Part shown: piece by piece, positions 33,920 through 45,508 of the stretch | Position numbering within the stretch: the first letter of the stretch is position 1 | Layout: every line of letters starts with the position of its first letter | NCBI GenBank assembly: GCA_033439765.1 | Contig: JAULSN010000008.1 | Coordinates: 1,736,001-1,800,000 of the forward strand | DNA length: 64,000 bases | DNA from: Lasiosphaeria ovina | Taxonomy: Eukaryota > Ascomycota > Sordariomycetes > Sordariales > Lasiosphaeriaceae | Reading direction: 5' to 3' | Translations under genes and position numbers: made by a program | Notes under the pieces: generated by a model | What the model saw: the letters and a program-made list of their open reading frames with translations, nothing else | The model's database searches: none | Told to the model about the DNA's origin: nothing

Positions 33920-34714
33920 ATGTCCTCACACCAAGCTCTTGAAGGCCACAGTTCGACAGGAGATCTTACATACGACCCAGAAGACTATTGGGGAGAACCA
34001 CAAGAAGGCTATCAAGACTTGGAAACACCGCAACAAACTGAGCCTCTCTCTATTTCGGCTCACTCGTCAAAAGGCCGCAGCAAGCGGAAGGGAAGCAAGG
34101 TGCCCCAGTCAGGCTCAGACACAGAGAAAGAGTCTCCAAACATGTCCTCTCGGTCCTCGAAAACGTCATCCTCCTCCTCGGGCTCCAAGAAGGACAAGTC
34201 CAAGTCCAAGTCCAAGACCAAATCGGACGACTGGACTGACATTACGGAGCCCGAGGAGAGGCGGCGCATCCAGAATCGCATTGCCCAGCGCAAGTTCAGT
34301 ATGTGATCCATTTTTGAGCGCGGATCTTGTGATGAGTGACAGTGACTAAGACAGTATTACCCAGGGGAGAAGGTGCGCGACCAGAAAGACCGGGCCCAGC
34401 GCGACGCACAGAACGAAAAGTACGCCGGAAGCAGCTACCATACTCCGGGACCCGAGGACTTTACACTGGACGAGGGCGACCAGTCGGGCCTTCCGTGGGG
34501 CGGCTTCAACATGGGGTACATTGTCACCAAGGGTCATGCGGCCAGCCAGGACAGCAGCCGCCAGGACTCAGACCCCCGACCCGAGGACAACCCCTACCTG
34601 GGCCCCTACGGGCCCGGCTACAACCAAGTGTCTAGCTTTGACGGCAGAGACACGAGCAGCGGGGACGGATACTCGCAGTACTACTACGACTACGACGGCT
34701 CTCATCAAATGTGA
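33920..34714 (+). CDS. Fungal bZIP-like protein with AP-1-type basic region, no evident leucine zipper
   Basis: Two exons, 33920-34298 and 34365-34714, with a 66-nt intron (GTATGT...ACCCAG), giving 242 residues. The splice falls inside the DNA-binding motif and restores DWTDITEPEERRRIQNRIA followed by QRKFREKVRDQKDRAQRD. NRIAQRKFREK is the basic region of Yap/AP-1-like bZIPs, but the next residues do not place leucine every seventh position; they run into a Gly/Ser/Tyr-rich tail. Many Pezizomycotina proteins share this DITDPEERRR-basic region organisation. A Lys/Ser-rich stretch (about 80-105) precedes it and may be a nuclear localisation signal. Likely a nuclear transcription regulator; target unknown. 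The start at 33920 is an internal ATG of a frame open from 33833. It is isolated: nearest recognised genes are 6.9 kb upstream and 5.4 kb downstream. Confidence 0.85.
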
Positions 34715-37700
34715 GACAGCAAGAAGGCCCTGAGTCTCGCTAACAGGCGGGCAGGTGAGAGAAGAGGGGAGAGCGAGACATTGTTCTGCTGAGATAGGGC
34801 AAGACCTTCTCCAGCACGGCCTTGGTCTGCAGAAGACGGCCGAGACAATACGCGGTGAATGTTTTTTCTTTTGTCCCTTCTGGAATCCTGTTGGTCCAAG
34901 TCTAGCAATGTTTGAGACGGTGGGCCGTATGCGAGGCGGGGCGGAATAGCACCGAGGGAAGGGGTTTGGAACATGGCTGATAGAGGTTTGCAATGTTCAG
35001 CTACCAAGAGGGGAGTTTTTGCTTTACTTCTTTTCCTATATCGGTTTTCTTTTTGTTTTTCTTCTCATTCCTCTCCTTACTTTGTTTTCTATCTGGGGTT
35101 GTTTTTTCTGCCGTTTCTTCTGAAACTCCACTTTATTCCTTTTTATGTCGTTGTCTTGCCATTTTTTGGACATATACCCCTTTTCCTTTTTGTCTTACAC
35201 CCAAATTTCTAGGGGTAGTGTGCGGACCTCCTCATGTTCGACTACAGCTTTACAGATCGCTCTTTCTCTACCTTACATTGGCTTCCTTATGCATTAAACG
35301 AATAGAATTGGCTTCAACCACACTTTTCAAATTCCTAACTTTGCTTAGCCATGGTGAAACCGGCGTGGTGCTTGCCCTATGGGGAACCTACAGCCAGCCA
35401 GCCGATGAGGGATTGGATGCTGCCTAACTACCTTGCCTACCTCACGGGAGTGCATTTGCTAGATTTCTGTCTCGAAACCCCTCCAATAACCGCATCCGTA
35501 CCAGCTCTACTGTGCTCTGCTCTGTATCTCGTATAAACGAACAGTTGCAGATGCCGATGCTAGGTAAGAGAGGTGTCACTGCACAAGGCTTCCGACTGCT
35601 GCTGCTAGCTTGCGCCCTTGGAAAAGACTACCTACGGGGGAAGCCACGTCGCTCTCTTTCTACCTACCTATACACGCATAGATGTAAGCTATCATCTACA
35701 TGTATGTACATGTAAGCACTGGGCAGTGGGCAGTGTGAGCCAAGAGTTTGCAAAAGTACTGCCGTGCATGGCTTGCCCCGCGGGCACGGACGGCCAGGCA
35801 CGTCTGGTACTGTACGTCGGCAGGGCAGGCTATCCATGCTATGTAATACGTTCGGTATGAAGGCAGCCAGCTGCTGCGTCGTCCCGATGATACCTACCTT
35901 ACCCTACCTAGATGGTGTCGTCGTCGCGTCATGTACGAAGGCCTTCGTATGTGATGGGGCATGATGCCAATGATGCGCGTTGCGTCACGTCGTGGGCTCT
36001 CTTCTATCTCAACGAAATACCTACATAGCCACCAATGGATGGAGTACGTACTGGACATACTGAACTGTACCGACGCCCCTGCCCACCACCCCGCCATCCC
36101 CCGCCATCCCGAGGAGGCGTTCCCCGGCGCCCTCGGTACTGGTTTACTGGTTGAGCCCTTCACACCTTACCGAGGCGGACCGACTCGTGCGTCAGTGCGT
36201 GCGTGGTGGTGTGTAAAAGTGAGCAATAAGGAGGTGGGTGTTGTTTTTCAATCGAGTCTAGCCTACTAGCCTTCTGGCCTAGACTTGGTCTAGTTAGGTA
36301 TATGTAATTGAACAGGCAGGCAACCAGGCAGGCAGGCTACGGCAGAAACTAAGGACGCGGACATCGGAACCTCATACACTCCGGCAAAACCAAAGAAGTG
36401 ACCTGAAAAAAAAAGATACCTAGTTAAAACCAGAGATGGGGTGCGCTCGGAGTCGGGCAGATAGTCAATCCATTGAGGGTGTCGTCGTCGCCGTCGTCGT
36501 CCGTAGAAATCCGGAGAGCCGGTTTGAGTTCGAACGCCGCGTCGTCGCATCGAATAGAATAGGTTAGTCATTCATTGATGCGGGAGACGCGGCCCCGCCT
36601 TGGGAAGGTGTCGTGTCGTGTCGTGTGTAAGCTCACCGCACCCGCACCTTCTAATTCGGTGTTATGTCGCGAGAAAACGTGACTCCTCGAACCACTGGAA
36701 CCCCGAAACCGATACCCACCCCAGCTTTCCCAGTGTGCCGGCACCTACCTCACAGCTGGGAATGGAACTGAATTGGGGGATGCTGCTGCTGTGTAAGCAA
36801 GCCGACTCTAGATGGGGGAAGAAAGTCCAATTCCCATCCGTGCTCCCCCATCCGCACAAAACATCATACCTTATCCTCGGGCATGCAAATCAAAGAGACC
36901 GGAAACACAGCCACCGCCTATATCGATTTTCCAGCGCCACGCCGTCAGTCGAACGTCAGGAGCTCCGACCATGCATCCCATAGCTCCCGGAGCTTTTGTC
37001 CAATGTTTTGTCAGCAAACGAAGCTCACCAGCTGAGGAATCATGGTTCATCCGGTCTTTCAACGTCGAATGTCAGGTATCCTGTACATAAGCTAACTTCT
37101 ACACTAACCTGGAAGGCCTTGCACACCGAAGTTGAACTGGAACAGCTACTTTTGGGTACTTGAAGCACGTCTTACAGATCCGTGCCACTGCTCGCCGCGC
37201 CGAACCCCTCTCTCTTGTTCCGCGCTGCACCACGTAGCGTAGCAACCAGTATGGATGTGCCCCATGGGGGCTGCGAACCTCAGCCCCGGGTCAACAGATT
37301 CGGACCCCCTAACAGCTCCGTCCACCGCCCGGCAGAAAGAGCCACTAACAGTGGAGAAGCACGGACGCAAGCTACTGTTAGCGCCCTGGGTCAGGTCCCG
37401 ATCTGATTACCCTGCCTGCCAACTTACCCCTGTCCCGTCTTTCCTTCTTTCCTTGACCGACGAAGAGAAGGGAAGGGCCAGCTGCACTCCGACTCATCCA
37501 TCTCAACCCACCAGCCACACAGCCTCGCCGCATTCGCCCTCTCATATCCCAGAACCCAAAGGGATCAGACGTGATGAAAGTTGCTTCTCTTGCTGCTGCT
37601 CCCCTGCTTCCATGCACCCGATGTGCCCCCCACATACCTACGTCCCGGTGTAGTACCCCGCTTGATATTGATCTCGCCGCTCTCTCCCACCATGGCCGTG

Positions 37701-40124
37701 CCTTATCTTGTCCTCACTACTGGACAGACACACCTTCGATCCGCGGAGTTGCAAGGATCGACTTGCCTTGGTGTGCATTTATTACTTGACGTCTCCTCCC
37801 CTCTTTTCCCTCTACTCCTTTCTCTGCGAGCTTCGATGCACTGCCTCCTTAATCTCGTATCTGCTAGGCCCTTCCCTTGCAAGTCCCTACACCGGACTGC
37901 GGAATGACGGCTTCATCTTTGTTCATGAATGTCCTCCAGAGCCGAAACCCTCACCCCCCTGTGTGTGGGCGAGTCTTGCTTGATAGGGAAATATCTGCCG
38001 TCTTGTTCCCGAAAAGCAAGGCTGTCGAGGACGCGAGCCAGCCACGCAGTACCGCCGCCATCAGATGGGGGGACTGGAGGATCGAGATAAGGTGAAGGAG
38101 ATGAGAGCTCACCGACAATACACCTACCTCCCCCGGCCGAACTTTTCTCCTAGCTTCACAGCCACCCCGCAATGTGTTGAGCCGACCAGAGCACAAGCAA
38201 CCCTCTGGCATCTTTTATATGGCAATTTCTAACCCGGCTCCCGCATGACTGGCTGAGGTAACCCCTTGGCATTGTATCCCCATGCCATGAGGTTCCTAGG
38301 ACGCATATATCAAGTTGATAAGGCTGAAGGAGGCAGGTCGTTATCATGCTTCTCTTATTTAGTCCGCTTCAATATGACTCTTTCCCCAGTGTCTCTCTGC
38401 TCGTTCTCTATTAACACATATAGTCCCATGGCCGAAGTCTGTCTGAAAGAGGATAATTCCCGGGCTTGTTCACCGCTCATATGTTCAATATACTCACTAC
38501 CTTACTACGCTTCGGTTGGCCCGGTGATTCCGTGGGCTGTGAACGGCCTCCCCTTCACCCCTTTCTCCCTTTGCTGGGAAAGCAGCGGCTCCACTCAGAG
38601 AGTCTGAAGCGTTACCGTTGCGATGGAGTCCAAACCATACAATTTGGGCCAGCTGTGCCCGGCTCAAAGAGGTAAGGATGCCTCCTGTTATTCATTCCTG
38701 TCCTCTCGACCAGTCCCGGGTGGGGTGACTAGGCATATGTCAACGCCCCAATGTCTACGGAGAAGCTTCTGCGTTTCACCGAGGAGAAATGATAAGGCTG
38801 GGTAGATCTAGAAGACGAGATGTCGCTTAGAAGAAGAAGAAGAAGAAGAAGAAGAAGAAGAAGAAGAAGAAGAAGAAGAAGAAGAAGAAGAAGAAGAAGA
38901 AGAAGAAGAAGAAGAAGAAGAAGAAGAAGAAGAAGAAGAAGAAGAAGAAGAAGAAGAAGAAGAAGAAGAGGAAGCAGTGCGAACGAATCGAAGGACACGG
39001 TTGAGTGAGTGCGGCCGATAAAGGTCTGTCTCGTCTCTCGCTTCTCGTTTCTTACTCTCACACTCTGCTACTCCCGTTCTTTTCCGCGCTCACCGCTTTA
39101 CGCGTCATAGAGGAACCTTAGAACATGACAATGTATATGGTGTATATATATAAGGTATATATATAGCTACCTGTCGGGATGTGTCACAGCGTCCTACACG
39201 TGGCAAATCCCAGTCCCCCGGGTCCATGCAGGCAGGCAGGCGGTTAGTTGTCAAACCCCCCAGAAATCTGTGTGTGCGTGTCCCTTGCAGTGCTAGCCCA
39301 CTCGGGTCTCGGGAAGAAGTCCCAGTTCAGTCCAGTTAAGTTCGCAACTCTCTCTGATGCGATTGAACTTTCGGGGGGGTTGCCGTTTGTGGCCATCCAT
39401 GACGCAACGCCGCGCGCCGCCAAGGCTTACTTCCAATAGCTTATGCTGAACCGGACGGCACTCGAACGAACGAGAACACGCTGCTACCTAGGATTCCAGT
39501 GCTGGAGAGAAAAGGGGTGTCGATATGGCCTACCTAGGTAGTTTAAGAATTCCTGGGGATTTTCGTCTTCTTGTTTTCACTTGGGCGTCCCTATCTTTGG
39601 TTTCGATCCCGACAGATCCGAGGATACGTAATCTAACCCGGGTTGGGTGGGAAGCACATCACACCTGTTGACAGATGACAGATTCCATCCAGCGTTGTGA
39701 AATCCGTCAAAACCATTGTGTAGACTTGATTATATAAGTTATATGTTGTAAATAGGGCTGATTAGTAACTGTATTCACTTGACGTTGATGATGGCGGCCC
39801 TCCAAGTCACGGAGAATTACGGATGAGTTCCGTACTTTAGGGGTGGGGGTCTAGTGCCGAAGCTCCACGTGGGATTCTGCGAGTCTGGGCTCTGGAGCCC
39901 GTGCCCCACGTTTCGCTTGTACCCCTAGCCTAGCGGCCGCCACAGCTAATTTAGGTTGTAGCTGGACCCTGTCGGCTCAACGTGTCCAGTAACGACACCG
40001 CTTACAGCGTACCGTACGCCGCACTAGCATCACCACCGTCGGTTCAGCGACGACGATGAAGTTGGCGTACCCGAACTACGCCTAGAACTGCCCCCCCTTC
40101 AACCGCCTTCCAATTGACGCAGCC
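34715..40124. other. 5.4-kb region without supported genes
   Basis: Downstream of the bZIP-like gene and upstream of glucosidase I. A T-rich stretch (35020-35210) is probably 3' flank. Simple repeats include a (GTGTC)n-like run near 36608-36625, GTCGTC runs near 36480-36500, and a 142-nt AAG tract at 38829-38970. Frames over these repeats give poly-Leu or poly-Arg and are not genes. The last 280 bases should hold the glucosidase I promoter. Confidence 0.55.
38829..38970. repeat. (AAG)n microsatellite, about 47 units
   Basis: An essentially uninterrupted AGA/AAG triplet run of 142 nt (TTC/CTT on the other strand). Purine-only strands of this kind can form triplex DNA and vary in length. Confidence 0.95.
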
Positions 40125-42745
40125 ATGGCGCAAGGGCGACCGCTGAGCTTGCTGCTCGCCCTTCTCGGGCTTCAAGCCCTCTTGGGGCTCCGCATGGCAG
40201 CAGCGGCGACCGGCGACGAGTCCATCCTCAACAGCGAAGTCGGCCGCCAGAACAACGAGAGCCTGTTATGGGGCCCCTACCGCCCCAACCTCTACTTTGG
40301 CGTGCGCCCCAGGATACCAAAGAGCCTGATGACGGGCTTGATGTGGGGCAAGGTCGAGACATACACGGACCTGCAGAACTGTCGGTTGGCTTCCATTTCC
40401 CCTTCCCCATCCCATTAGACCCAAAATGCTGACTTGGGGCTGCAGATGTGCGGTACACGTGCGAGCAGAACGAGGGCATGAAGGGATACGGCTGGGACGA
40501 ATACGACACCAGGCAGGGCGGCATCCAGTCCATCCATGACAAGGAGAACGGCCTCGACCTCACCATCTCTTTCGTCAAGGTCCCCGGCGGCACACACGGC
40601 GGCGGCTGGGCCGCGCGCATCAAGGGCGAGCTGAACGAAGATACCCCCAGGGACCAGAAGACCATGGTTGTTCTGTACGTCACCCAGGAGGGCGGCGGCG
40701 AGCTCGAGGCCCTCGCAGGCGACAGCGACAAAGGCTACGAGGACGACGACGTCACCCTCAGGGGCGCCTCCGACGCCCTCGGCGGCTACAAGCTCGTCGT
40801 CACAAAGGGCCAGGGCACCCAGCCCAAGAGCGACCACCCGCTGTCCGAGCCCAGAGGCGCCGGCCAGACCGTCGTGCAGTCGCTGACCTACCCCGACGAC
40901 GTCCTCTGGCAGGGCAAGCCCGTTCTCTTCAAGCAGCTCAAGGAGGGCGTCGACTGGCTGGTGGAGAACGGCTTCGACACCGAAAACGCCCCTCCCGCCT
41001 GGCAGGTGTACCAGCTCGCCAACCGCCCGGGCGCCGGAAACGTCCAGATCGTCGAGAAGATCTACGAGGGCAACTTCGAGTTCGACGTGCTCTTCTCCAG
41101 CGCGTCGGCCGACGCAGAAGTCACAAGCGCCGACCTGACGCGCGAGATCAAGGACACGACCGAGTCCTTCGCCGAGCGCTTCTCGAGCGTCTTCTCCTTC
41201 AAGGCTCCCTTCACCGCCGCCAAGTACGACAAGTTTGGCCGCAGCATGTTCTCCAACCTGATTGGCGGCATTGGCTACTTCTACGGCGAGTCTCTTGTCG
41301 ACCGCTCGTACGCGCCAGAGTACGACGAGGAGAATGAGGGCTTCTGGGAGGAGACGGCCGCGGCCCGCGCCCGCCGCCAGGAAGCCCCCGAAGGCCCGTA
41401 CGAGCTCTTCACGAGCATCCCGTCCCGGCCCTTCTTCCCGCGCGGCTTCCTGTGGGACGAGGGCTTCCACCTGCTGCCCATCGCCGACTGGGACATCGAC
41501 TTGACCCTCGAGATTGTCAAGAGCTGGTTCAACCTGATGGATGAGGACGGCTGGATCGGCCGCGAGCAGATCCTCGGCGCAGAGGCCAGGAGCAAGGTCC
41601 CGCAGGAGTTCCAGACACAGTACCCCCACTACGCGAACCCGCCCACGCTGTTCCTCGTCGTCGACGCTTTCGTTGAGAAGCTGCAGCGAGCAGCCAATGG
41701 GACCTTGCCCGCGGCGAGGGAGCGTCTCTCGCAGAGCCCCTCGCCCTCCCTCTCGACCGCCTCGCTCGACAACCCCGAGGTCGGGCTCGAGTCTCTCCGC
41801 CGGCTCTACCCGCTCCTCCGGCGGCAGTTTGACTGGTTCAGGAAGACGCAGGCCGGCGACATCAAGTCGTACGACCGCACCGCGTACTCCACAAAGGAGG
41901 CGTACCGGTGGCGCGGGCGGACCGTGACGCACTGCCTGACCAGCGGCCTCGACGACTACCCGCGCCCGCAGCCGCCGCACCCGGGTGAGCTGCACGTCGA
42001 TCTCCTGTCGTGGGTGGGCATGATGGCCAAGTCGCTGGTCAACATCGCCAAGGTCGCCGACCTGCCCGAGGAGGCCCACGAGGTCGCAAAGGTGCTCGAC
42101 GCCGTCGAGCACAACCTTGACGACCTGCACTGGTCCGCCACGGACGGTTGCTACTGCGACGCCACCGTCGACGACTTTGAAGAGAACAAGCTGGTCTGCC
42201 ATAAGGGCTACATCTCGCTCTTCCCCTTCCTGACCGGCCTGCTCCGCCCCGACAGCCCCCGGCTCGAGGGGATCCTCCGCCTGCTCGGTGACGAGGACGA
42301 GCTCTTCAGCCCCCACGGCCTCCGCAGCCTCAGTAAGAAGGACGAGTTCTACGGCACCGCCGAGAACTACTGGCGCAGCCCCGTGTGGATCAACATCAAC
42401 TACATGGCGATAGTCCAGCTTCACGTGGGTGTTCCCCGTTAATCATGAAACAAGCCCGATAAACTGATAATTTGTTTCACATAGAACCTCGCTACGCAGG
42501 ACGGCCCCCACCGCGAAACCGCAAGGGACCTCTACACGCGCCTGCGCAGAAACGTCGTCGACACCGTCTACGCCAGCTGGGCCGACACGGGCTTCGCCTG
42601 GGAGCAGTACAACCCCGAGACGGGCCAGGGCCAGCGCACCCAGCACTTTACCGGCTGGACCAGCTTGGTCGTCAAGATCATGGCCATGGACGATCTTGAG
42701 GGTGGCGGCGGCGGCGCTGCGGCGCATGCGCGCGATGAGCTATAG
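40125..42745 (+). CDS. CWH41: Processing alpha-glucosidase I (mannosyl-oligosaccharide glucosidase, GH63)
   Basis: Three exons, 40125-40380, 40446-42424 and 42485-42745, giving 831 residues; introns of 65 nt (GTCGGT...CTGCAG) and 60 nt (GTGGGT...ACATAG). Removes the terminal glucose from the N-glycan precursor in the ER. GH63 hallmarks: LLWGPYRPNLYFGVRPR near the N-terminus, VRYTCEQNEGMKGYGWDEYD, SRPFFPRGFLWDEGFHLLPIADWD with the WDEGFH motif, DEDGWIGREQILG, NPPTLFLV, and near the end YGTAENYWRSPVWININY and WADTGFAWEQYNP. The N-terminus is a cleavable-looking signal peptide (LSLLLALLGLQALLGLRMAAAA) and the protein ends HARDEL, an HDEL-like ER retrieval signal, so it is predicted to be a soluble luminal enzyme, unlike the type II membrane form of yeast and mammals. 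Splice phases are consistent at both junctions. Confidence 0.94.
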
Positions 42746-43277
42746 CCAGTCAGCCAGTAGTAAGTCGGCCATCTAGATAATTAAGTAGGCATGGTTGTGC
42801 ATCTGGTTTTTAAAACTATCCAAGGGAGTGGAGTGAGGAAAAATAACATGTTTATGATATGATATATATATATAGAGAGAGAAAGATATTTGAAATTGGA
42901 TGGCTTTTTTGCAGTTTTTTTTCTTGACTCGCGAGTGAAACAAAACAGGTGAAGTCTTCTTTTTTTCTGCGCGCATGGATGTAGATATATATATATATAT
43001 ATTCATATTTAAGTAGCATCTCCATCAGCCCGGCCGCCCGTCAGTATTCGTCAATGTTCCAGCTTCACCACGCTGGGGGGGGAAAAAAAGGGGCAATATA
43101 TAATAGGATGTGAAGCTACCTACCGAGATGAACTGATTTGCTAAAGCTAACAGAATAAATAATAATAATCTCATTCATTTTTATTCGTACGTTTTCCCTT
43201 CCAAAAGGGCTTGTGTCAGCCTGTCTAGCCGAGACATTTTTTTATCATGAAGAAATAGTTTATAGGGTTGAGGCTGG
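42746..43277. other. Convergent intergenic region glucosidase I/POL31
   Basis: About 530 bp, AT-rich, with TATATA runs near 42863 and 42986-43002. No coding signal; two 3' ends. Confidence 0.6.
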
Positions 43278-45054
43278 TTAAGAAGCAGAGATCTTGAGGA
43301 TGGACACGTCCAACGTCTCCGTGTCCACCAGCACAATCTCGCGCGTGGCCGAGAAGGACGGGACCAGGATCAGGCGCACCACCTGCCCGTCGGGGCCTTC
43401 GATAATCCTGGTGCCGAACTCGGGCTGCGAGCCGACGAAATACAGGTGCGGGCACTGCTTCATGACGAAGGGCTCGTCTTCTTGGAACGGATATGACCCT
43501 GGCGGTAGGTTGGGTTAGAAATGGGGTTCTTTCAAGGGGAGACGCGGGAGCATGTGGGGGAGGGGCTTACACAGGGTGTCAGGGGCTGTCGGCGCGGAGC
43601 AGCGCCACCTGCACATGGCCTCCATCATGCCCAGCCTGTCGTCGCTATCGACGTACTTGAACACGTCGTCGAGGTTCTGCCCGCCCGTGCCCAGCACCCT
43701 CCACCCCTCGACCTCGGCCTCCCACGGATTCGTCACCGAGTCCAGCCACCCGGACTCGGCGGTGCCGGGTATGGCCGTGTATGTCCTCGACTTTGGAAGC
43801 ATGGCCGCGTGGATGGGCTGCTGCGGGTAGCTCGAGTTGGCGGGGTCGAGCACGCCGGGTAGGAGGGTGACGGGCATTGTCGGGAGCAGCTCGGACAGGA
43901 ACTCGTCGAAGAGCTGTGACGGTATGGGGTTGTACGAGCGGCTGTCGTAGCCGTACTTCTTGTGCGCCTTCTTCTCGGCGCTCTCCTCGGCCGTGGTCTT
44001 GTGCTCCGGCGCAATCGAGTTGCCGGCAACCACGAGCCGGCTGATGTGCGCTAGCTCCTTCTGCGCCGCGGGATCGAGCGCCTCACCGAGCAGGTACTCG
44101 AGCAGCAGGTTTAGCTCCATGGCATATGATGTATCCTCTCCCGAGAACTCGAGGCCGGAAACCAAGGCGATCTTCTTGGACCCCAGGCCGGACGACGACG
44201 AGGGGCCGTCTGACATCTCCACGTCCTCGTCCTTGTTGGATTTTGCGTTCGCCTGCTTCTTCTGCTGCGTGGAGACACTCGAGCTCTTCGGCTCTGTGAG
44301 TTCCCACCGCTCGGGCTGCGGAGCAAGGTCGGCGAACTTGAGGTCAATAACGTCAAACTCGCCGTTGGCGTTCTCGGTGCCCATGACGGCGATGATGCAG
44401 CCCGTCACCATGAAGAAGGACTTGAGCACGTCGCCAATGAGCCGGATGCGCCCCGAGTCGTCTTCGAGCATGACAGCGTCGCGGCCATCATCCGAGAAGT
44501 ACTGCTGCATCGAGGTAGGGGCAGATATCCAGCGCTGGGGAAAGGGGGCGGTCAGTCTGTACAGGTATCGCATTGTAAACAATGGCGGGATAAGCACCCA
44601 CATCTTTGGCCACATCCTCGAGAATGTTAGGCTTCAGAGGCATGTCCATGTAGACGGTGCCCGTGACCCAGCACAGCTCGCCTTGGCGGACATCCAGGAC
44701 GCGGTCAACCTTCTTGGCCGTCTCGCCGCCAATGACGGTGCCCTCCCATGCCGTGGTGGCGATCTCCTCGATGGCGGGCTTGATCTTGGTCAGGCGCAGG
44801 AAGTAGATGTCGGCAAACTGCTGCTGGTATGGCCGGTCTTTTTCGAGGGCGAAGGTGTGAAGCGACTTGTAGTTTGACTCGCTGCGGTCGAGCACGCCGC
44901 CGGCGACTTGGCCTCTGCAGACGTATCGTCGTCAGCATAGTCCCTTTCGTCCAATGCCTAATTAAGGTCTACACGAGTTATTAGACAAGAAGATGGATAC
45001 TTACGAGGGCTTCTGCAGCAGACTCGAGTCTGCAATATCTTCAAGCGTCACCAT
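43278..45054 (-). CDS. POL31: DNA polymerase delta small subunit (Pol31/Cdc1/POLD2)
   Basis: Four exons on the minus strand: 45054-45005, 44914-44602, 44534-43571 and 43498-43278, giving 515 residues; introns of 90, 67 and 72 nt, all GT-AG with donors GTAAGT, GTGGGT and GTAAGC. The first exon codes MVTLEDIADSSLLQKP and joins SGQVAGGVLDRSESNY. Family signals: RPYQQQFADIYFLRLTKIKP, an OB-fold stretch LCWVTGTVYMDMPLKPNILEDV, the phosphoesterase-like core KIALVSGLEFSG and LVVAGNSI, then LLPGVLDPANSSYPQQPIHAAMLP, and at the last junction APTAPDTLWSYPFQEDEPFV, HLYFVGSQPEFGT. It bridges the catalytic subunit and Pol32 and is required for lagging-strand replication. Divergent from YTM1 with 454 bp between start codons. 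Confidence 0.95.
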
Positions 45055-45508
45055 CGCGACGTCGGGCGGGGGCTATACAATTGCAGACAACTATTTGATG
45101 GCGTCCATGGAGTGTAATGGGTACTTTAGTATTTTGACGCGTCTTGGCTGTAGAATTCTGGAATATGACGCGACGTGCCTTTTCGCGACAGCTGCAATTA
45201 CCTTAATGACTTGGGCGTGGTACTTGGGGACTTGCCCCGCTATGTACAGTACTGTACAAGGCCGATAAGATAACGACCGTGGGGTAGTGTGCAGGGGAGA
45301 GGTTCAGAAAAAAAATGTCGGGGCTAAATCCCTGTCGCTTGAAAGTTCCTGTTCTGGGAGCAGCAGCAAACAACCACCGGCGGGTTCTCCTGCAAATTCG
45401 AATTATACGCGAGAAACGACCCAAACCACACTCTACCCGGCGCTTGATATCCAATTGGCACCTTTACTGCACCGACACGATACGGGCACTTCACACGGTG
45501 GCGCCGCA
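45055..45508. promoter_or_regulatory. Divergent promoter POL31/YTM1
   Basis: 454 bp shared upstream region. An MluI-type box core ACGCGTC (as DNA word GACGCGTC) lies at about 45136-45143, of the kind bound by fungal MBF at replication genes, and GACGCGAC-like words near 45167; both are suggestive only. Confidence 0.45.

Noticed and set aside
38729..39061. Poly-Leu (minus) and poly-Arg (plus) frames
   Set aside because: Direct translation of the AAG/CTT microsatellite.
39595..39625. tRNA-like B-box word (GTTTCGATCCCGAC)
   Set aside because: Contains an extra T relative to GGTTCGATCC and no matching A box or acceptor stem is found nearby.
40415..42424. 669-codon open frame antisense to glucosidase I
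   Set aside because: Val/Leu/Asp/Gly-rich mirror of a GC-rich coding exon; third-position G/C on the sense strand removes stops from this frame. The sense protein has full GH63 motifs.
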